Below, in pieces: positions 8,219 through 14,735 of a DNA stretch of 22,477 nucleotides. Within the stretch, counting starts at the first letter, position 1, and each line of letters begins with the position of its first letter. Location of the stretch: assembly GCA_045538635.1 (NCBI GenBank), contig JAZSRU010000005.1, positions 1 through 22,477 on the forward strand, in the 5' to 3' direction. The position numbers and the translations under genes are program-made. Origin of the DNA: RGIG5270 sp045538635 (GTDB lineage: Bacteria; Verrucomicrobiota; Lentisphaeria; Victivallales; Victivallaceae). The notes under the pieces are model-generated. The model made no database searches. It was not told where the DNA came from and saw nothing but the letters and a program-made list of their open reading frames with translations.

Positions 8219-8398
8219 ATGAAAAAAATGTTGATCGCTGCTGTTGCTGCCGTTATGCTTTGCACTCTCGCTGGTTGCGGATCTCTCCGCACTCCGACCT
8301 CCGGTCCCCGCAGCAAGAATGTTTACTATCAGACTTTCTTCGGCCTTTCAATTGAAAGTGCTGTTTATGGTGATGGCATCATCGTCAATCAGAAGTAA
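8219..8398 (+). CDS. Small lipoprotein, 59 residues
   Basis: The reading frame begins MKKMLIAAVAAVMLCTLAGC and continues to a stop at 8396-8398. It has a lipoprotein signal peptide with lipobox L17-A18-G19-C20, so Cys20 should be lipidated. The mature part is only 40 residues (GSLRTPTS, later NVYYQTFFGLSIESAVYGDG) and matches no family I recognise. Its own promoter, a leader hairpin, AGGAG at 8206-8210, codons richer in C at the third position than its neighbours, and a dedicated terminator together suggest an abundant small envelope protein made as a single-gene transcript. A structural envelope role is inference. Confidence 0.82.
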   Translation: MKKMLIAAVAAVMLCTLAGCGSLRTPTSGPRSKNVYYQTFFGLSIESAVYGDGIIVNQK

Positions 8399-8414
8399 TT
8401 TAATTGCTTTTGTC

Positions 8415-8445
8415 AACCGGTTCGTGTATGCGGACCGGTTTTTTA
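8415..8445 (+). terminator. Rho-independent terminator after the lipoprotein gene
   Basis: AACCGGTTCG (8415-8424) pairs with CGGACCGGTT (8431-8440) with one mismatch and runs into a T tract. Confidence 0.85.
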
Positions 8446-8487
8446 TTGTAAAAAATCTAAAAAAAATAAAGTTTTTCAGTATCTGAC

Positions 8488-8515
8488 TTGAAAAATAAAA
8501 AAAGCGCAGTATATT
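8488..8515 (+). promoter_or_regulatory. Promoter of tRNA-Ser
   Basis: TTGAAA at 8488-8493 and TATATT at 8510-8515 with 16 bp spacing; transcription would begin about 20 bp before the mature tRNA. Confidence 0.6.
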
Positions 8516-8542
8516 AATAAATACAATAGAAGATTTTATCGC

Positions 8543-8630
8543 GGAAGGATGGTCGAGTGGTTTAAGGCAGCGGTCTTGAAAACCGCCGAGGGGCAACTCT
8601 CCGTGGGTTCAAATCCCACTCCTTCCGCCA
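8543..8630 (+). tRNA. tRNA-Ser (anticodon UGA), CCA encoded
   Basis: The acceptor arms GGAAGGA (8543-8549) and TCCTTCC (8620-8626) pair perfectly, followed by G and an encoded CCA. The anticodon arm CGGTCTTGAAAACCG places TGA in the loop, reading UCA and related Ser codons. A long variable arm (GAGGGGCAACTCTC) and the T arm GTGGGTTCAAATCCCAC complete a class II serine tRNA of 88 nt. Confidence 0.97.
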
Positions 8631-8717
8631 TTTTTTTTGCAAAAATGCTGGGATAGCCTGAATGAAATGAAGGCAATCCCATAAGAGCATTTTTGAAAAG
8701 CAAAAAAAAATGGCGGA
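8624..8717 (+). repeat. Long fold-back joining the tRNA 3' end to an inverted copy, with internal terminator stem
   Basis: The outer arms are the tRNA 3' end TCCGCCA plus T run plus GC (8624-8640) and GC plus A run plus TGGCGGA (8700-8717). Inside, AAAAATGCT (8641-8649) pairs with AGCATTTTT (8686-8694), GGGAT with ATCCC, and GCCT with AGGC around an 11-nt loop. The inner stem with its T-rich end can serve as the tRNA terminator. The outer arms are not needed for that. Confidence 0.8.
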
Positions 8718-8719
8718 AC

Positions 8720-8941
8720 GAAGACGCAAGTCTTCTCTTCACTGCGCAAAGCGCAACTTCACTTAAAAGGCGCAGCCTTTTCTTCACATCTTCACCAAAC
8801 ACCAGAGAAGCCTTGCTTGTGAAGTCGCTCCCTGTGGTCACTTGTGAAGAGGTCAGCTTGCGCTGCCCGTGAAGTTGCCGCCTGTCGGCCGGTGGATGTG
8901 GTTCTTTTTACTGCGCTTCGCTTACACGGCGGCAAGCCGCC
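8720..8941 (+). repeat. Array of mini-hairpins punctuated by CTTCAC / GTGAAG
   Basis: CTTCAC occurs at 8737, 8757, 8782 and 8790, and its inverse GTGAAG at 8819, 8844 and 8869, often 25 bp apart. Between and beside them sit small perfect or near-perfect stems: 8720-8735 (GAAGAC, GCAA loop), 8743-8755, 8765-8781 (AAAAGGC/GCCTTTT), 8808-8818, 8852-8867, 8877-8889, 8913-8921 and 8928-8941 (GGCGGC-AA-GCCGCC, 6 bp). The stretch is richer in G and C than its surroundings and has no convincing reading frame. It ends directly at the promoter of the four-helix-bundle gene. Confidence 0.8.
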
Positions 8942-8969
8942 TTGATTTTCTTGCTTGCTATGCTATATT
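8942..8969 (+). promoter_or_regulatory. Promoter of the four-helix-bundle gene
   Basis: TTGATT at 8942-8947 and TATATT at 8964-8969, 16 bp apart, abutting the last hairpin of the array. Confidence 0.55.
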
Positions 8970-8992
8970 ATTTCCCGAAAGGAGATCATCTT

Positions 8993-9346
8993 ATGGCTGA
9001 AAGCAAATTGCGCACATTATCGGTTGATTTTGCAGTACAGATTCTCAATCTGGTGAAATTTTTGAAAAGTCAGCACGAAACGATCGTTTCCAATCAAATC
9101 GGCAGAGCCGGAACCAGTATTGGAGCGAATATCCATGAAGCGCAATATGCCCACGGCAAATCTGATTTTATCGCCAAACTGCAAATTGCCCTCAAAGAAG
9201 CCAACGAAACAAGTTACTGGTTGGAACTTCTCTTGAAAACAAATTATATTGACGATGTAAAATATCAAGAATTGGATAATGCCTGTTCTCAAATCCGGGT
9301 AATGCTGATAAAATCCATCAATACGGCAAAAGGGGAGGAAAAATGA
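8993..9346 (+). CDS. Four-helix-bundle protein of the S23 / 23S rRNA intervening-sequence family
   Basis: A 117-residue, all-helical protein with the family signature QIGRAGTSIGANIHEA (around residues 37-52), then SDFIAKLQIALKEANET and YWLELLLKTNY. Members form small four-helix bundles, occur in intervening sequences of some 23S rRNA genes and as free-standing genes, and are related to the Avd accessory proteins of diversity-generating retroelements; their function is mostly unknown. AGGAG at 8980-8984 decides the start at 8993. The stop codon overlaps the next gene's start (ATGA). Here it is not in rRNA but lies behind a hairpin array downstream of a tRNA gene. No reverse transcriptase is present in the window. 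Confidence 0.9.
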   Translation: MAESKLRTLSVDFAVQILNLVKFLKSQHETIVSNQIGRAGTSIGANIHEAQYAHGKSDFIAKLQIALKEANETSYWLELLLKTNYIDDVKYQELDNACSQIRVMLIKSINTAKGEEK

Positions 9347-10053
9347 AAAAAATCATTTTTTTATTTGCATTGCTTTGCACTTCTTATTTTTCCTTTGGTG
9401 CAGAATTTGACCCGGCGGCGTGTCCGGATTTATCGGTAAAAATCTTTCCTGGCAATAATAAGCAATCAGTTCTGCTTGTAACGGCATCCGGATATGCCCA
9501 CAGCGGTCTTGGATTTGACTATGCAAAATGCCGTGTAGTCGGTAAACTTTCAAATAATACTTGGAGAACATTACTTCATTTTGAAATGGCACCCGGCAAA
9601 AAATCTCAATTATATTATCTGGTGACCATTCCGCAACATGCCGCCAAAGAAAGTGACCGTTTTGAATTGGCAATAGATGATCGCTTTTTTACCGGTCCCA
9701 AGAAGACGATCCCTTTACAAGTTATTAGAAACAGTAAAGCGACAGTTACGCTTACTTCGTTTGCGAAATCGGGTGATCAAACAAAAATTCTCCGGGAATT
9801 GAAAATAAATCTGGCGGATAATACCGCATTTTTCACGGATGCCCCGGAGCGCAAATTAAAAATATTCTGGTATTCTGATTTTTTCGTTACAGCTGGGATG
9901 CCAAAGGGCAACGATCAATTTTTCTTTGTCTGGTCAGGAATAAATCACTCCCGAAAAGCAGATAATGGCATTACCGTCTTTCATTATAAGGTCGGGAACC
10001 GTCTGGGGATATTTCCAGTTTATGGAAAATTTTATCTGACTGGTATTGAATAG
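9343..10053 (+). CDS. Secreted protein of unknown function, coupled to the four-helix-bundle gene
   Basis: A 236-residue protein with a clear signal peptide (MKKIIFLFALLCTSYFSFGA, cleavage before E21). The mature part looks rich in beta strands, with two Cys near the N-terminus and aromatic-rich segments toward the C-terminus (around KIFWYSDFFVTAG and FFFVWSG). I recognise no family. The start overlaps the preceding stop codon as ATGA and the preceding frame carries the GGGAGG site, so translation is coupled to the four-helix-bundle protein. An exported product tied to a cytoplasmic helical bundle is an unusual pairing. The strand content is judged by eye only. Confidence 0.75.
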   Translation: MKKIIFLFALLCTSYFSFGAEFDPAACPDLSVKIFPGNNKQSVLLVTASGYAHSGLGFDYAKCRVVGKLSNNTWRTLLHFEMAPGKKSQLYYLVTIPQHAAKESDRFELAIDDRFFTGPKKTIPLQVIRNSKATVTLTSFAKSGDQTKILRELKINLADNTAFFTDAPERKLKIFWYSDFFVTAGMPKGNDQFFFVWSGINHSRKADNGITVFHYKVGNRLGIFPVYGKFYLTGIE

Positions 10054-10088
10054 TATTCTGAGTTTTTCTGAATAAAAGTGAAGCGATT

Positions 10089-10120
10089 TTCAGAATTTTA
10101 TTTCACAGAGAAATTCTGAA
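10089..10120 (+). other. AT-rich hairpin downstream of the secreted protein gene
   Basis: TTCAGAATTT and AAATTCTGAA form a perfect 10 bp stem with a 12-nt loop. No T tract follows, so it is probably not the terminator; TTCTGA recurs several times nearby. Confidence 0.5.
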
Positions 10121-10145
10121 GTTTCTGCCTCAAAAAGCCTTTCTG

Positions 10146-10184
10146 AATGGCGGGGGAAGATAAAAATTTCCAGCCGCCATTTTT
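10146..10184 (+). terminator. Rho-independent terminator
   Basis: AATGGCGG (10146-10153) pairs with CCGCCATT (10174-10181), with an inner GGAA/TTCC pairing, followed by a T run. It ends the four-helix-bundle operon. Confidence 0.8.
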
Positions 10185-10480
10185 GTGCTTAAATTGCGGA
10201 AAAAGGTACCGTTTGGTACCGTTTTTATTTTATATGGTCCTTAAAATAAATAATTTATTTTATTTGAGTTTGCTCAAGTCAATGCCGGTTGCTTCCTGTA
10301 TTGTATGATTTTGTTTGCGGGGGAATTGGGAATTTGTTGCAAAACTTTATTTGTGCAAATATTTGTTATTGTCCGGAATTTGCCAACAAAATTATTCAAA
10401 ATATCCTTACTATATCACCAAATAATTCTTTGCTTTTATTATGTCTCATTTATGTACTGTAAAATTGATATTTCCGTCTA
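10185..10480 (+). other. Non-coding stretch between two operons
   Basis: No credible gene is seen. It holds a tandem direct repeat GGTACCGTTT twice at 10205-10224, which can also fold as a hairpin and is followed by T, and a perfect AT palindrome at 10243-10261 (AAAATAAAT/ATTTATTTT). It also holds a solitary copy of the insertion-element tip at 10363-10381. Confidence 0.6.
10363..10381 (+). repeat. Solitary insertion-element tip (relic)
   Basis: TTGTTATTGTCCGGAATTT matches the terminal repeat of the element at 19961-22477. The 15 bases beginning TATTGTCC are identical to its right end. After that the sequence diverges, and no partner repeat or transposase is nearby. Confidence 0.55.
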
Positions 10481-10509
10481 TTGACTTTTTATTCGGCTTT
10501 ATTTATATT
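10481..10509 (+). promoter_or_regulatory. Promoter of the second glycan locus
   Basis: TTGACT at 10481-10486 and TATATT at 10504-10509 with the ideal 17 bp spacing. AGTTACCGCT at 10526-10535, just before the start codon, recurs upstream of the pseudopilin gene at 14031-14040. Confidence 0.7.
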
Positions 10510-10536
10510 ACCGTAGAAAACAAGGAGTTACCGCTT

Positions 10537-11544
10537 ATGCTTGAAAAAGATATAAGGAACATGAAATCATCTCAGCCGCTGTATATCCGGCTGTATGAGC
10601 ATTTGCGTGAATATATTGCAAGTGAACAGGCGCGCAGTGAGGGTAAATTGCCGAAAGAATTGGATTTGTGCCGAATATTCGGAGTTTCACGTAATACAGT
10701 ATCTCAAGCATTGTTTATGTTGGAAGAGGAACAATTGATATGTCGCATAAAACACCGCGGAACTTTTTTGCTTTCAGTATTGAATGAATTTGATCCGCAA
10801 AGTATCCGGCGAACCATCGGAGCGGTATTCCCGAAAGGTAATTTATGGATTGAAGCAATCACGGCGATCCGCGAGGGCTGTCGTACTTTAGGTTATGATT
10901 TCCGATTGTTCACATACGATTTGAATATCGGGGAAGAGGAGCAAAAAGCCATCAGGCTTGCAGAGAATTATTGCGGCGGTGTGATTTTGTATTTCAGCGG
11001 AAACAGCAGTAATATGGAATATATCCGTCAGGAAGCAGGACACTATCCGTTTGTTTTACTGGATCTTTATGTAATCGGGTTGAAATGTAATCTGGTATCT
11101 TCAGATCATTATCTCGGTGCATATTCTCTTGCTGAAACATTGATCTCTAAAGGATGCAGAAAATTTTGTATACTCGGAAGTGCAAAAAAAAATTCTTCGG
11201 TGCGGCTTCGTATAGCCGGTTATACCCAGGCATTGGATGAGTACGGAATTAATTATGAAATTCTAAATGATGGTAAAGTTCCGGAATGGGCAGACGCCAT
11301 ACTCGATCCGGAATTTATAAAAATTCATGCAGCTGCTTCGGAAAAAAAGATTTGGCTGGCACGCTTTGATGAGGCAACAGAAACGGAACAGCGGCTATTT
11401 CATACTTTAGTCGCAAAACAGGACCATTCTCTGTTGGGAATGAATTCTGTTATTTTGATGAAAGATGTATTGCGTTCCGGAATGACACCTGAACGGAGTA
11501 TTTTGATTGCACCTGAAATTATTGAACAGAAAGAAATATCATGA
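10537..11544 (+). CDS. GntR-type regulator with LacI-like sensor domain
   Basis: A 335-residue regulator. Residues about 12-78 form a GntR winged helix-turn-helix (PLYIRLYEHLREYI, then GVSRNTVSQALFMLEEE and the H-R-G-T-F wing). Residues about 89-330 resemble a periplasmic-binding/LacI-type sensor (IGAVFPKGN, later FVLLDLY and VSSDHYLGAYSLAETL). The start at 10537 is chosen for AAGGAG at 10522-10527; the frame is open further up but without a site, and the promoter lies in that extension. Its last codon overlaps the mannosidase start (ATGA), an arrangement expected for a regulator made together with the enzyme whose product or substrate it senses. The ligand is unknown; a mannose-containing glycan breakdown product is inference. 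Confidence 0.88.
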   Translation: MLEKDIRNMKSSQPLYIRLYEHLREYIASEQARSEGKLPKELDLCRIFGVSRNTVSQALFMLEEEQLICRIKHRGTFLLSVLNEFDPQSIRRTIGAVFPKGNLWIEAITAIREGCRTLGYDFRLFTYDLNIGEEEQKAIRLAENYCGGVILYFSGNSSNMEYIRQEAGHYPFVLLDLYVIGLKCNLVSSDHYLGAYSLAETLISKGCRKFCILGSAKKNSSVRLRIAGYTQALDEYGINYEILNDGKVPEWADAILDPEFIKIHAAASEKKIWLARFDEATETEQRLFHTLVAKQDHSLLGMNSVILMKDVLRSGMTPERSILIAPEIIEQKEIS

Positions 11545-13829
11545 AAAAGAAATTATATATCATTTGCAATTCGCATATAGATCCTGTCTGGCTCTGGAAT
11601 AGAAGTGCCGGACGAAGTACATGGCTTAATACCATGCATTCTGTCGTCAGAATTATGGAAGAAGAACCTGATTTGAAATTCAATTGTTCATCGGCTGCGC
11701 TTTATCGCTATGTGGAGGAGTGTGATCCTGCGCTTTTCCGTAAGATCCGCAGACTTGTAAATGAAAAACGTTGGGATATAGTCGGCGGTTGGGAGGTTCA
11801 GTCTGATGTAATTCTGAGCCGTCCGGTGACACTGTATCATCAGGCGGAAAGTGCAAAAAAATATTTCCTTGACCGCTTCGGCGCGGATGTAAAAATTGCT
11901 TATAATGTTGATGCGTTCGGTCATTCTGCCGGACTGCCGAAAATTTTGAATGAAACAGGTTTTCAGTATTATGTTTATACAAGAAGTCATACTACTCCGT
12001 CGCTTTTCAGATGGCAGAGCGAAGATGGTTCTTCCGTAATTGCGTTGCATATTATAAATTCTTACGGAACAAGCGGCAGTGAAATGTTTTTGAAGCAGCA
12101 CTTCAATAAAAATCTGAAATCTCCGCTTGAACATCAAGCTGTGTTTTTCGGCATCGGGGATCACGGCGGAGGTATCTCCCGAAAAGAGTTGGCACTTATA
12201 CGTGAATGGCAGCAGGATTATGATATTGTTTTTGCTACTCTAAGTGAATATTTTGATGCAGTAAAAGATATGCCTTTGGAAACTGTTACAGGTGAACTCG
12301 GACCGGTTTTCCGCGGTTGTTATTCAAATTGCCATGAGGTCAAAAGGAAGATTGCCCGTGCTGTCAGACGTCTGGAAACTGCCGAAAAACTCGGTGTTTC
12401 ATCTGCTGAATTACAGGAACCGTGGCAAGAATTATGTTTTAACCATTTCCACGATATTCTGCCGGGAACATCAATCCGTGAAGCTTTTGAAAAGGATATT
12501 TTCACCGGTATAGGAAGTGTGGAGCATCATGCAGATAAACTGATTGACCGGCAGATTTTTCGTCGCACATCAGAATTGGATACCATGTATATGCCTGAAG
12601 GCGGTATTTATTGCTGGAATCCGCATCCGTTTGAACATAAAACTGTTATGGGGTTCAACGGTTTTGCGGATCCGAACAGGAACGGAGTTTTTTTTAATGT
12701 TCTCCGTGATGAAGACGGCAATGAAATTCCGCTTCAGTTTCTGCCGTCTGACTCAACATTCGGTCCATTCGGAGATGCTTGGGGAAAAATAACTGCCGTG
12801 ATCGATTTGCCTCCCACGGGAGAAAAGACATTTGCCTATGGTGTTTCAGCAAAAGATTATCCAAAAGTCGGATTTGAAAGACAGAAAAAATTGTTGAAAA
12901 ATCTTGCTTTGGAAGTTTTCTTTGACAACACCAGAACATGGGGATTTGATCTCATTCAAATAAATAACAAACTCGGCAATATGGAACTTGTACATACTGA
13001 AGAGTATTGCAATGGTCCTGTATGCAGTATTTTGCGTGCTGTTTACCGCTTCAGAAATTCTGAAGTACGGCTGGATATTTATGATTATATCGGAATTCAG
13101 GAAATCGGTGTTAAAGTCCGCCTTGACTGGCAGGAGACCATGAGCTGTATGAAACTTTCATGGGCGCATAAGTGCGTCAATCCTGATTTTTATACAGGAA
13201 GCTGTGCAGCGGCAGTCTGCCGTCTCAGCAAAAATGATTACGGGCCTGCCAAAGAATGGAGCAACGGAAGTATGATTACCAAATTGCCGTCAACACAAGA
13301 ATTTTCCATGATCGATTGGTGTGCTGCCGCTGCTGACGGAAAAATTGCCGCCTTTTTTGCTGCTGATATCCACTCCTGCGACCATGCAGATAATCGAATG
13401 AGGCTTACACTTGTCCGTCCCGTACTGTATGCAGATCACGCACCTTTTGCCCGAAAAGATGATGACGGCTGGATGGATCTCGGTATTGGATTCCGTTCTT
13501 TCTGGATTGCTGAATATGATCAGCTGCCGTTAAGTTCATTGCAAAAAAAATCAATTGCCCGGCTCAATAATGGTGAAGTCCGGGAAATTACGGCACATGA
13601 AGCAGGCGATCCGCGTGGATATTGTGAATTTATGAAATTTGAACTTGCAGAAGAGCAGCTTACGGTTCAGGAATTGCGCCGTAATGATGACTGCGAAACA
13701 GAAATCAGACTTTTAAATTCGGGGGAAGCAATATCTTTGAATCTTCCTGAAATCGGAAAGACGGAGATTCCGGCTTTTGCTTTGCGGACATTCAAATGGA
13801 AAAATAATGACATATCAGCAGACGCTTAA
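11541..13829 (+). CDS. GH38 alpha-mannosidase, cytoplasmic
   Basis: A 762-residue enzyme with all hallmarks of glycoside hydrolase family 38, retaining zinc-dependent alpha-mannosidases. SHIDPVWLWN at 11-20 holds the zinc ligands His12 and Asp14. YNVDAFGHSAGLP at 121-133 holds the nucleophile Asp124. NHFHDILPGT at 301-310 holds the third metal-binding region. The C-terminal half is the beta-sandwich region of the family. There is no signal peptide, so it should act in the cytoplasm on imported mannosyl oligosaccharides, possibly from host N-glycans. Translation is coupled to the regulator by a 4 bp overlap with only a weak AGAAAG site. No transporter gene is present in the locus. Confidence 0.92.
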   Translation: MKKKLYIICNSHIDPVWLWNRSAGRSTWLNTMHSVVRIMEEEPDLKFNCSSAALYRYVEECDPALFRKIRRLVNEKRWDIVGGWEVQSDVILSRPVTLYHQAESAKKYFLDRFGADVKIAYNVDAFGHSAGLPKILNETGFQYYVYTRSHTTPSLFRWQSEDGSSVIALHIINSYGTSGSEMFLKQHFNKNLKSPLEHQAVFFGIGDHGGGISRKELALIREWQQDYDIVFATLSEYFDAVKDMPLETVTGELGPVFRGCYSNCHEVKRKIARAVRRLETAEKLGVSSAELQEPWQELCFNHFHDILPGTSIREAFEKDIFTGIGSVEHHADKLIDRQIFRRTSELDTMYMPEGGIYCWNPHPFEHKTVMGFNGFADPNRNGVFFNVLRDEDGNEIPLQFLPSDSTFGPFGDAWGKITAVIDLPPTGEKTFAYGVSAKDYPKVGFERQKKLLKNLALEVFFDNTRTWGFDLIQINNKLGNMELVHTEEYCNGPVCSILRAVYRFRNSEVRLDIYDYIGIQEIGVKVRLDWQETMSCMKLSWAHKCVNPDFYTGSCAAAVCRLSKNDYGPAKEWSNGSMITKLPSTQEFSMIDWCAAAADGKIAAFFAADIHSCDHADNRMRLTLVRPVLYADHAPFARKDDDGWMDLGIGFRSFWIAEYDQLPLSSLQKKSIARLNNGEVREITAHEAGDPRGYCEFMKFELAEEQLTVQELRRNDDCETEIRLLNSGEAISLNLPEIGKTEIPAFALRTFKWKNNDISADA

Positions 13830-14001
13830 AACGGAGATTAATTTGTTATAAAAATCAGTATACGTTCAATACAAAATCTAAAACATCAAAAATGAAAGGA
13901 CCACAGACAAAACATAATAAATTTTGCAGGTAATTGTGACATTGAAAACTGTAAACATAAAAAATAGGGGAAGGTAATAAAGAACAAATATAAAATAATT
14001 C

Positions 14002-14030
14002 TTACTGAGATGTAAAAGTGTACATATTAA
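14002..14030 (+). promoter_or_regulatory. Weak internal promoter candidate before the pseudopilin gene
   Basis: TTACTG at 14002-14007 and TATTAA at 14025-14030, 17 bp apart, in the 242 bp gap after the mannosidase gene. The spacer holds a palindrome ATGTA-N6-TACAT (14010-14025), and AGTTACCGCT follows at 14031-14040. Confidence 0.3.
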
Positions 14031-14071
14031 AGTTACCGCTGAAAATAAACTGTTTAACCAAAAGGGAAAAA

Positions 14072-14710
14072 ATGAAAAAATTTACTTTAATTGAACTGTT
14101 AGTCGTAATCGCCATTATCGCAATTCTCGCAGGAATGTTGCTTCCTGCACTTGGTAAAGCACGCGAAAAAGCCCGTGCCGCAGCATGCGTCAGTAATTTG
14201 AAACAAATGTATACAGGTGCGCATATGTATACCAGTGATTTTGACGGATGGTTTTGCCCGTATATGTGGGGACCTTATGATATTAAAGCAGATGCGCCTT
14301 TCTGGGAAGGATCAAAAGATAAATCTGCATCAAATGTTTACTGGGCATGGTTTCTGACAGGTCACAAGTATATGACCGAAAAGCAAATTGGCAATTTAAA
14401 ATACCCCAGAGGTGTTTGCGGCGGTCAAATCGGAATCAACAAAGAAGTTGCACGTATCGGCAATTTCAGTTACGGAGGATTAAGTAAATTCTGGCGTCTT
14501 GACAGATGCAAGCAGCCTACGATCAGTGTATTTTTTGCTGATGCAGATTCGTATTTTTATTTTTCTGCGGAAGATGCAGAGACCAGAAAGATTGCATTCC
14601 GTCATAATAACCGGGCAAATATTTTGAAGATTGCAGGTCATGTTGAAACTATTGACACTAATCAGTACAATAAGAACAAGAACAAATATTTCTCAAAATT
14701 TGACTGGTAA
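14072..14710 (+). CDS. Pseudopilin (PulG/type II secretion-like), intact
   Basis: A 212-residue protein starting MKKFTLIELLVVIAIIAI, the class III signal: cleavage is expected before Phe4, and Glu8 is the conserved +5 residue for methylation and assembly. The helix continues into LLPALGKAREKARAAACVSN. The C-terminal part carries RHNNRANILKIAGHVETID, the family's conserved end motif seen also in the broken paralogue at 3875-4768. Proteins of this type are very numerous in Lentisphaerota and often sit beside glycan-degradation genes; their role (fibre, surface anchor or secretion) is not established. AAAGGG precedes the start. It lies 25 bp before a DUF4838 gene, repeating the arrangement of the first locus. 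Confidence 0.9.
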   Translation: MKKFTLIELLVVIAIIAILAGMLLPALGKAREKARAAACVSNLKQMYTGAHMYTSDFDGWFCPYMWGPYDIKADAPFWEGSKDKSASNVYWAWFLTGHKYMTEKQIGNLKYPRGVCGGQIGINKEVARIGNFSYGGLSKFWRLDRCKQPTISVFFADADSYFYFSAEDAETRKIAFRHNNRANILKIAGHVETIDTNQYNKNKNKYFSKFDW

Positions 14711-14735
14711 TAAAAATAAATTCAGGGAGATGATT

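Noticed and set aside
8536..8841. Open frame on the minus strand across the tRNA and hairpin region
   Set aside because: It is the antisense of tRNA-Ser (the often mis-annotated G-V-G-F-E-P-T peptide) plus the hairpin array; no ribosome binding site.
8720..8941. CRISPR-like array
   Set aside because: Repeats are only 6 bp, change orientation midway, and the segments between are themselves hairpins rather than unique spacers; no cas genes.
8993..9346. Avd component of a diversity-generating retroelement
   Set aside because: The family is related, but no reverse transcriptase, template repeat or variable repeat pair is visible in the window.
10441..10536. Longer N-terminus for the second GntR regulator
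   Set aside because: It contains the promoter and has no ribosome binding site; the winged helix begins just after 10537.
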